From Catellatospora vulcania (GTDB taxonomy: Bacteria; Actinomycetota; Actinomycetes; Mycobacteriales; Micromonosporaceae), in NCBI RefSeq assembly GCF_009720385.1, contig NZ_WARX01000006.1:434001-498000 (forward strand): a stretch of 64,000 nt of DNA, written 5' to 3'. Below, piece after piece: positions 16,427-24,410 of the stretch (position 1 is the stretch's first letter; each line of letters starts with the position of its first letter). The notes under the pieces were generated by a model, which worked only from the letters and a program-made list of their open reading frames with translations, was not told where the DNA came from and did not search any database. Position numbers and translations under genes: made by a program.

Positions 16427-18156
16427 GCCGCCTCCTCCTCGGTGAGCTGGGACAGCACGATCTCGCGGTAGGTCACGTTGCTGTTCATGAGTTCGCTGTG
16501 CGTGCCGGTGCCGACGACCTGCCCGTCGTCCAGGACGAGGATGCGGTCGGCGTCCCGGATGGTGTTGACGCGCTGCGCGACGATGACGACCGTCGCATCG
16601 GCGGTCTCGTGGGACAGCTCCCGGCGCAGCGCGGCGTCGGTGGCGTAGTCCAGGGCCGAGAACGAGTCGTCGAACAGGTAGATCTCCGGTCGGCTGACCA
16701 GCGCGCGGGCGATGGCCAGGCGCTGGCGCTGACCGCCGGAGACGTTGGTGCCGCCCTGCGCGATCGGCGCGTCCAGTCCTTCGGGCATGGCCTGCACGAA
16801 GTCCTTGGCCTGCGCCACCTCCAGGGCCCGCCACAGCTCCTCGTCGGTGGCGTCGGCCTTGCCGTAGCGCAGGTTCGAGGCGACGGTGCCGGAGAACAGG
16901 TACGGCTTCTGCGGGACGAAGCCGATCGCCCGGGACAGCGCCTGCGGCGCGATCTCGCGCACGTCGACGTCGTCGACCAGCACCTGGCCGCCGGTGGCGT
17001 CGAACAGCCGCGGCACCAGGTGCAGCAGCGTCGACTTGCCGCTGCCCGTACTGCCGATGATCGCGGTGGTCTCGCCGGGCAGGGCGGTGAACGCGATGCT
17101 GCGCAGCACCGGCTCCTCCGCGCCCGGGTAGCTGAACTCGACGTCGCGCAGCTCCAGGTGGCCGCGCAGACCTTCCGGGACGACCGGCGCGGTCGGCGGG
17201 ACGACGCTGGAGGCGGTGTCCAGGACCTCCTCGATGCGCTCGGCGCACACCTCGGCGCGGGGCAGCATGACGAACATGAACGTGGCCATCATGACCGCCA
17301 TCAGGATCTGCATCAGGTAGCTCAGGAACGCGGTCAGCGCGCCGATCTCCATGCCGTCGCTGTCGATGCGGTGCGCGCCGAACCACAGCACGGCCACCGT
17401 CGAGACGTTGATGACCAGCATGACGAACGGGAACATCGACGCCATCAGCTTGCCGACGGCCAGCGCCACGTTGGTCAGCTCGGTGTTGGCGCCGGCGAAG
17501 CGCTCCTGCTCGTGCCGGTCGCGGACGAACGCGCGGATCACCCGGATGCCGGTGATCTGCTCGCGCATCACCCGGTTGACCTCGTCGATGTTGGTCTGCA
17601 TGGCCCGGAACAGCGGCCGCATCCGGTACACGATGAAGCCGATGCCGAGGACCAGCACGGGGATGACCGCCAGCAGCAGCCCGGACAGCTGCACGTCCAG
17701 CTGCAGCGCCAGCACGATGCCGCCGACCATCATGATCGGCGCGCTGACCATCATGGTGAAGGTCATCAGCGCGAGCATCTGGACCTGCTGCACGTCGTTG
17801 GTGGTACGCGTGATGAGCGAGGGCGCGCCGAAGTGGCCCACCTCGCGGGCGGAGAACGACTGCACCCGGTCGAAGATCGCGGCCCGGACGTCGCGGCCCA
17901 GCGCGCTGGCGACCTGCGCGCCGACGTAAACCGCGCCGATCGAGCAGATGATCTGCACCAGCGAGACGCCGATCATGGCGGCGCCGACGCGCATGATGTA
18001 GCCGGTGTCGCCCGTGACCACGCCCTTGTCGATGATGTCGGCGTTGAGGGTGGGCAGGTAGAGGTTGGCCACCGTCTGCACCAGTTGCAGGAGCACGACG
18101 AGGGAGACCTGCCGCCAGTATGGCCGCAGCTGGCGGCGTACGAGTGTGATCAGCAT
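16423..18156 (-). CDS. ABC exporter, heterodimer subunit with degenerate ATPase site
   Basis: 577 residues. Six transmembrane helices begin at [20 protein letters not shown]. The nucleotide-binding domain has Walker [10 protein letters not shown], signature [13 protein letters not shown] and Walker [13 protein letters not shown]. The usual catalytic Glu is Asp, the hallmark of the non-hydrolysing site of heterodimeric exporters. The H-loop reads VIVAQRVNT, so the His is also replaced (Gln). The ATG overlaps the TetR stop by 7 bases. Confidence 0.88.
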   Translation of the reverse strand: MLITLVRRQLRPYWRQVSLVVLLQLVQTVANLYLPTLNADIIDKGVVTGDTGYIMRVGAAMIGVSLVQIICSIGAVYVGAQVASALGRDVRAAIFDRVQSFSAREVGHFGAPSLITRTTNDVQQVQMLALMTFTMMVSAPIMMVGGIVLALQLDVQLSGLLLAVIPVLVLGIGFIVYRMRPLFRAMQTNIDEVNRVMREQITGIRVIRAFVRDRHEQERFAGANTELTNVALAVGKLMASMFPFVMLVINVSTVAVLWFGAHRIDSDGMEIGALTAFLSYLMQILMAVMMATFMFVMLPRAEVCAERIEEVLDTASSVVPPTAPVVPEGLRGHLELRDVEFSYPGAEEPVLRSIAFTALPGETTAIIGSTGSGKSTLLHLVPRLFDATGGQVLVDDVDVREIAPQALSRAIGFVPQKPYLFSGTVASNLRYGKADATDEELWRALEVAQAKDFVQAMPEGLDAPIAQGGTNVSGGQRQRLAIARALVSRPEIYLFDDSFSALDYATDAALRRELSHETADATVVIVAQRVNTIRDADRILVLDDGQVVGTGTHSELMNSNVTYREIVLSQLTEEEAA

Positions 18157-18755
18157 GCGGTTTCTTTCTTGGCCTCGGGGGAGAGCACGCCGTCCAGGAC
18201 GACGTCGACGATCTGGTCTTCGGGCAGGATCTCGCTGCGGTTGTTGAAGAACACCATCGAGATGAGCAGGGACGCGACGGTCGCCGGCGGCAGCCGGAAC
18301 CGGTCGGCATCATCTTTGATCAGCTCGGCGACCGCATCCGAGATACCGGTCAGCGCCTCGCGGGGGTCGAACACGGGCGAGGTGGTGACCACGGCGAGGC
18401 CGCTGCCGCGCAGCGACATCATCAGCGGGGCGTTGTCGCGGAAGCGGCGGGTCAGGATCCGCACCGCGGTCTTGAGCCGGAACCTGATGTCGGGGTCGCC
18501 TGCCACCGCCTTGATCGACTCGATGGTGGGGGCCGGGTCGAAGGCGTGGGAGAGGGTCGCCGAGATCAGGGCGGCCTTGTCGGGGAAGGCGCGGAAGATG
18601 GTTCCCTCCGCGACACCCGCGCACTCGGCGATCCGCTTGCTGCTCACGTGCACGCCTTCGGCACGCAGCAGGGGCAGGGTCGCCGCGATGATCGCGGCGC
18701 GCCGGTCCTCGGGGGTCAACGGGGAAACCCGGCGCCTGGGGGAGGCGTCAGTCAC
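18150..18755 (-). CDS. TetR-family repressor
   Basis: 201 residues. The N-terminal HTH is [20 protein letters not shown] and [20 protein letters not shown] with [11 protein letters not shown]. The C-terminal ligand domain is about 140 residues. GTG 18755 is chosen because a minus-strand TAGAGT box (18763-18768) ends 7 bases upstream, giving a leaderless mRNA; the longer ATG frame would translate through its own promoter. It is co-transcribed with both exporter subunits and presumably represses the operon through the palindrome at 18772-18787. Confidence 0.87.
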   Translation of the reverse strand: MTDASPRRRVSPLTPEDRRAAIIAATLPLLRAEGVHVSSKRIAECAGVAEGTIFRAFPDKAALISATLSHAFDPAPTIESIKAVAGDPDIRFRLKTAVRILTRRFRDNAPLMMSLRGSGLAVVTTSPVFDPREALTGISDAVAELIKDDADRFRLPPATVASLLISMVFFNNRSEILPEDQIVDVVLDGVLSPEAKKETAC

Positions 18756-18771
18756 GGCGGCGACTCTAAAT

Positions 18772-18787
18772 GAGTGAGCACTCACTC
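18772..18787. promoter_or_regulatory. TetR operator
   Basis: Perfect 7-bp half-sites GAGTGAG and CTCACTC separated by CA, directly upstream of the -10 box (18763-18768) of the tetR-exporter operon. The position fits autorepression by blocking RNA polymerase. Confidence 0.75.
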
Positions 18788-18964
18788 CGCAACCTGATTT
18801 CCTGGCCCTTCCTCGGACCCCGCCCTGAACGGCGGCTCTGCCTGCACGAACGCGACAACACGAGCCAACAGGCCAGTGACCGGTTCCCCCGATGGGACGA
18901 CCCGACCCGCCGCCGCAGGCATCGACGGGCCACCCGCCGCCGCGCCCCGGCTTGTCGTAGACGC

Positions 18965-19013
18965 TGGCCTATCTGATCGAGTTTTTGAAGATCGGACTCG
19001 ATCAGATAGGCCA
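18965..19013. repeat. Perfect 18-bp inverted repeat in intergenic region
   Basis: Arms at 18965-18982 and 18996-19013 are perfectly complementary, with a 13-base loop (TTTTGAAGATCGG). The arms are less GC-rich than the genome. Together with the hairpin at 19038-19077 it lies downstream of the crystallin-like gene, so it could be a second terminator. The rest of 18788-18964 holds nothing I recognise. Confidence 0.65.
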
Positions 19014-19037
19014 ACTTCTATGGAATTGGGTGAGGTC

Positions 19038-19077
19038 GAGGCTGTGCCCCGGGGAGGTGTCCTCGGGGCACAGCCTC
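19038..19077 (-). terminator. Terminator hairpin of crystallin-like gene
   Basis: 13-bp perfect arms GAGGCTGTGCCCC / GGGGCACAGCCTC with an inner GAGG-TGT-CCTC stem. It starts 13 bases after the stop of the gene ending at 19090. Confidence 0.75.
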
Positions 19078-19089
19078 GGCGGGGCCGGG

Positions 19090-20349
19090 TCAGGCGGCGA
19101 CGAAGATGAGAGACGTCTGGTCGTTGAGGGACTTGCCGACCGTCGGGTGGTCACCCGCGGTGAACAGGCGGCACGCGCCGACCTCGCCCGGCGCCGCGTC
19201 GTCGTGCTCGCACAGCACCGCCCGGCCGCCCTCGGCCAGGCGCAGCGAGCTGATCGCGTCGTTGCCGACCGCCCCCAGATCGGCCGCGGCGAACATACCG
19301 GGCCCGAAGCCACCGGCCGAGCCCGTCAGCCCGCCGTCGGCGTACGCGGTCAGCACCTGCCCGGTCGACGGCCCGGCCGACACGGCCAGCAGCGAGATGC
19401 CGTCGTCGAGGCCCGTCCCGGCCAGTTCGTGCACCCCGGCGCCGAACAGCGTGCACTCGCCCAGTACGGCCGGTGCGACCTGGTCGCCGGCGCAGGCCAG
19501 CACCCGCTGCCCGGCCGCCACGCGCAGGGAGCTGATCGCGTCGTTGCCCGCCGACGCGAGCTGCCCGGCCGCAGCCTGGTGCACCCCGGGGCCGAACGTC
19601 TGCACCGCCCCGGCCAGCGCGGACCCGTCGGCCGCGGTGACCGCCGGGCCGCCGACGGCGATCAGGGAGACGGCCCCGTCGAGGCCTGCGCCGACCGTCG
19701 GGTGCTCGCCGGGTCCGAACGCCTGGCACAGGCCGGGGTTGCCGCTGGCGGTGGCGGTGGAGCGGTCGCTGTCGCAGAGCACGGCCTGATGGCCGTCGGC
19801 CACCACCAGCGAGCGGACCGCGTCGAGCCGGTCCAGGTCACCCGCGGCCGCCTCGTACCGGCCGGGACCGAGCGGCAGCCTGCCGCCGGAAAGGCGCGGC
19901 TCGCCGTACACGGTGACGCCCTGGCCGGTCTCCTTCGCGGCGACCACGGTCAGCAGCGAGACGCGGTCGTCGAGGCCCCCGCCGACCTGGTCGTACCAGC
20001 CGGCGTCGAAGTAGCGGCAGGAGCCGAGGCCGTCGACGGCGTCGGCGCTCTGTGCCGCGGTGCGGTCGCAGGCCAGCACCCGGAAGCCCTCGGCGACCCG
20101 CAGCGACGACACGGCGTCGTCGCCGACCGCGCCCATGCCGCCGGAGTCGGCGTCGAACACGCCCGCGCCGAACGCCTGCGACGCCCCGCCCAGCGCCGGG
20201 TCGGCGTACGCGACCAGCGGGTACACCGCGTCCGGCACGATCGGTTCCGGCGCCACAGGCACCGGGCCCGGCGCGCCCGCGGCGGCGGTCAGCGGCAGCA
20301 GCGCGTACGCCGTGCCCGCGGCGACCAGCAGCGACCTGCGAATCCACAT
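19090..20349 (-). CDS. Secreted beta-gamma-crystallin repeat protein
   Basis: 419 residues. A signal peptide (MWIRRSLLVAAGTAYALLPL, cut near AAAGA) precedes four domains of about 95 residues. Each domain has two Greek-key-like motifs with the crystallin calcium signature or a variant: GDDAVSS (76), LDDRVSL (126), LDAVRSL (175), LDGAVSL (223), GNDAISS (268), LDDGISL (314), GNDAISS (362), LNDQTSL (408). Paired cysteines recur in each domain (VLAC and GSCRYF). ATG 20349 has GGGGAG eight bases upstream. It is likely an exported calcium-binding structural or surface protein; the enzyme-free architecture argues against catalysis. Confidence 0.75.
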   Translation of the reverse strand: MWIRRSLLVAAGTAYALLPLTAAAGAPGPVPVAPEPIVPDAVYPLVAYADPALGGASQAFGAGVFDADSGGMGAVGDDAVSSLRVAEGFRVLACDRTAAQSADAVDGLGSCRYFDAGWYDQVGGGLDDRVSLLTVVAAKETGQGVTVYGEPRLSGGRLPLGPGRYEAAAGDLDRLDAVRSLVVADGHQAVLCDSDRSTATASGNPGLCQAFGPGEHPTVGAGLDGAVSLIAVGGPAVTAADGSALAGAVQTFGPGVHQAAAGQLASAGNDAISSLRVAAGQRVLACAGDQVAPAVLGECTLFGAGVHELAGTGLDDGISLLAVSAGPSTGQVLTAYADGGLTGSAGGFGPGMFAAADLGAVGNDAISSLRLAEGGRAVLCEHDDAAPGEVGACRLFTAGDHPTVGKSLNDQTSLIFVAA

Positions 20350-20440
20350 CTCAAAGCTCCCCGTGTCACCCCGACGTCCTGCACCACCGGTACCAACTGG
20401 CGGCGCGCCCGCTGGTGATGGACGTGACACGATCGGGCGG

Positions 20441-22114
20441 TCAGCGCCGCCGGTTGCGCATGGTCAGCTCGTGCAGCCCGGCCCGGGTGGCGACGACGGT
20501 GAGCCGGTCGCGTTCGCGTACCCGACGGGTCTGGCTCGGCTTCCACAGCGGCCGGGGCTCGCCGAACTCGGTCACCGCGACGACCCGGGTCGAGCCGGGC
20601 CGGTCGACGTTCGCGGTGGTCGTGCCGGCCAGCGGCGAGCCCATGGGCACGAACACCTCGGCGATGAGCAGCACCCGGCGGTCGACGGCGATGGTGCCGA
20701 TAACCTCGCGGCCCATCATGGCCTCCGCGAACGCGGGCACCGCCATGTTGGACACGCTGCGCGACAGCGGCAGGTCGAAGGTCGTGCGCACCCGGTCGGC
20801 GAGATCGGGGTCGAACAGGCGCAGCACCACCCGGACCCGCGGCTGGAGCTTGCGGGCGTACAGGGCGGTCTGCAGATTGGCCATGTCGGAGCGGTCCACC
20901 GCGAGCAGTGCCTTGCACCGGTCGACGCCCGCCTGCCGCAGCGTGGTCTCCCGGCTCGGGTCGCCGATGAGCAGCGGAATGTCCAGCTCGCGGGCCAACG
21001 GCACGCCGCGGGCCTGCTCATCCTGGGCGATGGCGACCATGGTGATGCCGCGGTCGTGCAGCAGCCGCATGACCCGGGTGCCGACGCCGCCGAGGCCGAC
21101 CACGACCACGTGGCCGGAGCGTGGCTGGGTCAGCCGCAGCTGAGCCACGGCCAGGCGGGCCCGCACCGTGCCCTCCACGACCAGCGCCGTGACCAGCGGG
21201 ATGAATGCCAGGCCGGCCAGCCCGAGCAGCAGTTGCAGGGCCTGCTGCCGGGGCTGGTAGCCCTCCTCCGGCTGCGGGCCGCCGAGCACCGTGGTGGCGG
21301 CCTCGTAGAACGCCGGCCAGGGCCGCAGGTCAAGGCTGAACGCCAGGGCCATGCCCGCCGCGACGATGATCGCGAGTACGACGGTGACCGCGATGCGGGT
21401 CTTGCGGGAGAACAGCGCGCCCAGGAACGACACCACCAGGCCGACCCAGGAGGGGCGTTTCGGGGTGAGCCGGCTCAGGCCGAGCGAGGTCTCCCACAGC
21501 GAGGCCGGTCCGCGGTCCTCGGCGAGCACCAGGTCGGCGGCGCGCTCGTCGGCGGGCAGCACCTCCGGCCCGTCCTCGGCCGAGGTGTCGGCGAGCCCGC
21601 ACACCACGTCCTGGGGTGCCACGTCCACGCGCGGCGCGACGACCAGGGTGCGCCGGGCGACCTGCACCGGCGTCGCGGCGACCTCGCCCAGCGCGGTGGC
21701 GACCAGCTCCGGGCCGGCGATCTCCGCATCGGACAGCACCCGCGCGTTGCCGAGCAGGGACTCGATGTCCTGGCCCAGCGCGGTGTGGTACATCCGCAGC
21801 ACCAGCCGCAGCCGTGGGGCGACGTCGCGGGCCAGCAGGGCCAGTGAGAGGTTGCCGACGTCGTCCTGCACGGTCAGCGCCAGCCCGGCCGCCGTCGCGA
21901 CGTCGACCCCGCGCAATGCCTCCTCGTCGATGCGCTCGGCCACCACCAGCGCCACCTCGGGCAGGTCCGTGAAGTCACGTGCCGCGGTCTGTTCCGCCTC
22001 GGTCATCAGCACCACCACCTCGGCGCGGTAGCGCTCCGAGAGCTGTTGCGCCAGGCGGTAGGTCAGGTCGTCCGATCCGTTCAGGACGAAGTGGTTCGTA
22101 CGGGCTGCGGGCAT
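20441..22114 (-). CDS. RCK/TrkA-N domain channel-like protein
   Basis: 557 residues. It has a first NAD-binding RCK domain (about 5-140), two transmembrane helices (TRIAVTVVLAIIVAAGMALA and LQLLLGLAGLAFIPLVTALV), then a second TrkA-N domain starting HVVVVGLGGVGTRVMRLLHD and a TrkA-C-like end. This order resembles CASTOR/POLLUX-type and related prokaryotic ion channels. The segment between the helices, FYEAATTVLGG, lacks a TVGYG filter, so potassium selectivity is uncertain. It is membrane-located and presumably nucleotide-gated. Confidence 0.78.
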   Translation of the reverse strand: MPAARTNHFVLNGSDDLTYRLAQQLSERYRAEVVVLMTEAEQTAARDFTDLPEVALVVAERIDEEALRGVDVATAAGLALTVQDDVGNLSLALLARDVAPRLRLVLRMYHTALGQDIESLLGNARVLSDAEIAGPELVATALGEVAATPVQVARRTLVVAPRVDVAPQDVVCGLADTSAEDGPEVLPADERAADLVLAEDRGPASLWETSLGLSRLTPKRPSWVGLVVSFLGALFSRKTRIAVTVVLAIIVAAGMALAFSLDLRPWPAFYEAATTVLGGPQPEEGYQPRQQALQLLLGLAGLAFIPLVTALVVEGTVRARLAVAQLRLTQPRSGHVVVVGLGGVGTRVMRLLHDRGITMVAIAQDEQARGVPLARELDIPLLIGDPSRETTLRQAGVDRCKALLAVDRSDMANLQTALYARKLQPRVRVVLRLFDPDLADRVRTTFDLPLSRSVSNMAVPAFAEAMMGREVIGTIAVDRRVLLIAEVFVPMGSPLAGTTTANVDRPGSTRVVAVTEFGEPRPLWKPSQTRRVRERDRLTVVATRAGLHELTMRNRRR

Positions 22115-22185
22115 GCGGGAATGGTCGGCCCGTCGGACCGACAGCGGGTGACGTCAAGGTGGACGTACGGTGAACCGATCCGTCC

Positions 22186-22650
22186 TCAGCCGCGACGCAA
22201 CGTCATCAGCATCGCCGGGTACGGCCCGGCGGCGATCTCCGCGGTGGCCTGGTCGGCCGGGATCACGTTGTCCATGCGCAGCTGGAGGGTGGCGCCGGTG
22301 GCGTCGATGATGATCCGCCAGCGCCAGCCGCCGCCGTAATCGGCCTCCAGCTCGACCACCGCGTCGTCGCGCAGGGTCCCGGGCATCGTGAACGCGGCGG
22401 GCTGCTGGTGCCACGAGTCGCTCCACAGCCCGACCACGGCGCCGGGCTCGGCGCCCGCGCCGAGGGCGAGCAGGCCCTGCTGTGGGCCGTCGGCCGGGTG
22501 CGCCCAGGTGTAGGCGACGGTGGTCATGTGGCCGCCCGCCGCCGTGGCCAGCGTCAGCGTGGCCGGCGACTCGGTGAACTGGTCCTGGGGCAGCAACCGG
22601 AAGCCGTTGGCTCCGGTCCAGGCACCGGTCGCGCCCGAGAGAATCGTCAT
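22186..22650 (-). CDS. DUF1579-like small beta-barrel protein
   Basis: 154 residues. The layout, TGAWTGANGFRLLPQDQF, then LATAAGGHMTTVAYTWAH, GAVVGLWSDSWHQQP and WRWRIIIDATGATLQLRM, suggests a lipocalin-like or DUF1579-type barrel found in actinobacterial proteins. No signal peptide. It shares a divergent 140-bp promoter region (22651-22791) with the dipeptidase gene. Function unknown. Confidence 0.6.
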   Translation of the reverse strand: MTILSGATGAWTGANGFRLLPQDQFTESPATLTLATAAGGHMTTVAYTWAHPADGPQQGLLALGAGAEPGAVVGLWSDSWHQQPAAFTMPGTLRDDAVVELEADYGGGWRWRIIIDATGATLQLRMDNVIPADQATAEIAAGPYPAMLMTLRRG

Positions 22651-22791
22651 TGGCGGATGCTAGCGGTTCGGTGCGTCATCGGCCGGTGACGCGCCTGTGT
22701 GAGCGCGGTGTGAGGACTTCCGCTCACGTCCACGTCGCAGCCGGTCGGGTGGACTGTGCGCCGTGACCGACCTGATTAGCGAGGCGGCGGC

Positions 22792-23436
22792 ATGATCCTG
22801 CTGTCCGACCGCCGGATCTCCGCCATCGCCCTCGGCGACACCGGCGAACCCATGATCGACCTGCGCGAGGTGCCGGAGCTGCGGATCGACTCCCGGCTCG
22901 CCGACCCGGCCGGGGCGTACGCCCATCTGCGCGAGGGTGTCGCCCAGCGCCTGCTCGACGCGCAGCGGGCGCTGCCGGACGGGCTGCGGCTGCTGGTGAT
23001 CGAGGCGTACCGGCCGCTGCGCCTGCAGACCCGGTACTTCGAGGACTACCGGGCCGAGCTGCGCGCCGCCCATCCCGGGTGGGACGCCGAGCGGCTGCAC
23101 ACCGAGGCGAGCAAGTACGTCTCACCGCCCGACGTCGCGCCGCACAGCACCGGCGGCACCGTCGACCTGACCCTGTGCACCGAGCAGGGCATGGAGCTGG
23201 ACATGGGCACCGCGGTCAACGCGAGCCCACTGGCCAGCGCAGACGCCTGCTTCACGGCCTCGCCGCACGTGTCGGCGGCGGCCCGCGAGCACCGCGACGT
23301 GCTGGCGCTCGCGCTGTCGGGCGTCGGCCTGGTCAACTACCCCACCGAGTGGTGGCACTGGTCCTTCGGCGACCGTTACTGGGCGCTGCAGACCCGGGCC
23401 GCGCAGACCCGGTACGGCCCGGTCGCGGCGGTCTGA
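22792..23436 (+). CDS. D-Ala-D-Ala dipeptidase family (M15D, VanX-like) protein
   Basis: 214 residues. The diagnostic motifs are LLVIEAYRPLRLQTRYF (catalytic Arg), APHSTGGTVDLTL (zinc His and Asp) and PTEWWHWSFGDRYW (general base Glu and zinc His). The catalytic set for a zinc D,D-dipeptidase is therefore complete. No vanH, vanA, vanR or vanS neighbour is present, so it is more likely a peptidoglycan dipeptide recycling enzyme than part of glycopeptide resistance. No signal peptide; cytoplasmic. Confidence 0.83.
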   Translation: MILLSDRRISAIALGDTGEPMIDLREVPELRIDSRLADPAGAYAHLREGVAQRLLDAQRALPDGLRLLVIEAYRPLRLQTRYFEDYRAELRAAHPGWDAERLHTEASKYVSPPDVAPHSTGGTVDLTLCTEQGMELDMGTAVNASPLASADACFTASPHVSAAAREHRDVLALALSGVGLVNYPTEWWHWSFGDRYWALQTRAAQTRYGPVAAV

Positions 23437-23516
23437 GCCGCCGGCGTGCGGAACAAGCGGAGCGGGTACGCGGTTGATCCAGCCGAAGACACCCGAGATC
23501 ACCGAGGAGTACCTCT

Positions 23517-24308
23517 ATGACCAGCTCCGCCGACGCCGTCATCGCCGCGCTGCGGTCCGGCCACGACTCGCTCGCCGCGCACGTGCGGGGCCTGTCGGCA
23601 GCCGACCTCACCGGCCCGTCGGGCGCGTCCGAGTGGGACGTGTCCCAGGTGCTCAGCCACCTGGGCAGCGGCGCCGAGATCAACCTGGCCACGGTCGAGG
23701 CGGCGCTGGCCGGTGAGCCCAATCCCGGCTTCGAGTTCAACAAGGGCGTGTGGGCGCGCTGGGACGCGATGGAGCCCGCCGACCGGGCCGAGGGTTTCCT
23801 CGCGGCCAACGACGCGCTGCTGGCGAAGTACGAGTCGCTCGACGCGGCCACCCGCGCCGACCTGCGGATCGACATGGGCTTCCTGCCCGCGCCGGTCGAC
23901 GTCGCCACCGCGGGCAGCCTGCGGCTGAGCGAGTACACGTTCCACTCGTGGGATGTGCGGGTCGGCGGCGACCCGCAGGCCGTGCTCGCGCCCGAGGCGG
24001 TGCCGCTGCTGGCGGGCACGCTCGGCGGCATGTTCGGCTGGCTGGCCAAGTCCGACGCCCTGGACGGCAAGGAGCTGACCCTGCGCGTCGAGACCACCGA
24101 CCCCGAAGCCGTGCACGGCCTGCGGCTCGCGGAGAAGGTCGAGCTGGCCGACGCCCCGGCCGACGCCGACGGCGTGCTGCGGCTGCCCGCCGAGGCCTGG
24201 CTGCGCCTGATCGCCGGCCGGCTCGGGCCGCGTTACACCCCGGACCCGGTCGAGGCCACCGGGGCGGCCGACCTGACCCTGCTCCGCAGCGTGTTCCGCG
24301 GTTTCTGA
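23517..24308 (+). CDS. Maleylpyruvate isomerase family mycothiol-dependent protein
   Basis: 263 residues. The N-terminal DinB-like bundle has ASEWDVSQVLSHLGSGAEIN with a metal-binding His, and SEYTFHSWDVRVGG provides the second His/Asp pair usual for this family. The C-terminal domain (LRVETTDPEAV, then LRLPAEAWLRLIAGRL) is the SCP2-like MDMPI part. Substrate unknown. ATG 23517 lies after GAGGAGTACCTCT. A strong hairpin follows at 24318-24358. Confidence 0.83.
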   Translation: MTSSADAVIAALRSGHDSLAAHVRGLSAADLTGPSGASEWDVSQVLSHLGSGAEINLATVEAALAGEPNPGFEFNKGVWARWDAMEPADRAEGFLAANDALLAKYESLDAATRADLRIDMGFLPAPVDVATAGSLRLSEYTFHSWDVRVGGDPQAVLAPEAVPLLAGTLGGMFGWLAKSDALDGKELTLRVETTDPEAVHGLRLAEKVELADAPADADGVLRLPAEAWLRLIAGRLGPRYTPDPVEATGAADLTLLRSVFRGF

Positions 24309-24317
24309 CCGCTGTTG

Positions 24318-24358
24318 CCGACAGCCTCCGGCCCGTGACCGGGGCCGGAGGCTGTCGG
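24318..24358 (+). terminator. Rho-independent-like terminator
   Basis: 17-bp perfect stem (24318-24334 / 24342-24358), loop of 7 bases, followed by TT. It is ten bases after the isomerase-family stop. Confidence 0.85.
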
Positions 24359-24410
24359 TTGGTATGCGTAGGTTTCGCCTGATTACTCGCGCCGGAGCTG
24401 TGACACTACG

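Noticed and set aside
14369-16471. 700-codon plus-strand open frame opposite the ABC exporter
   Set aside because: Its His/Arg/Asp-rich translation shows no domains and is antisense to a canonical ABC subunit.
22792-23436. Part of a vancomycin-resistance cluster
   Set aside because: Only the VanX-like dipeptidase is present; no VanH, VanA or VanRS neighbours.
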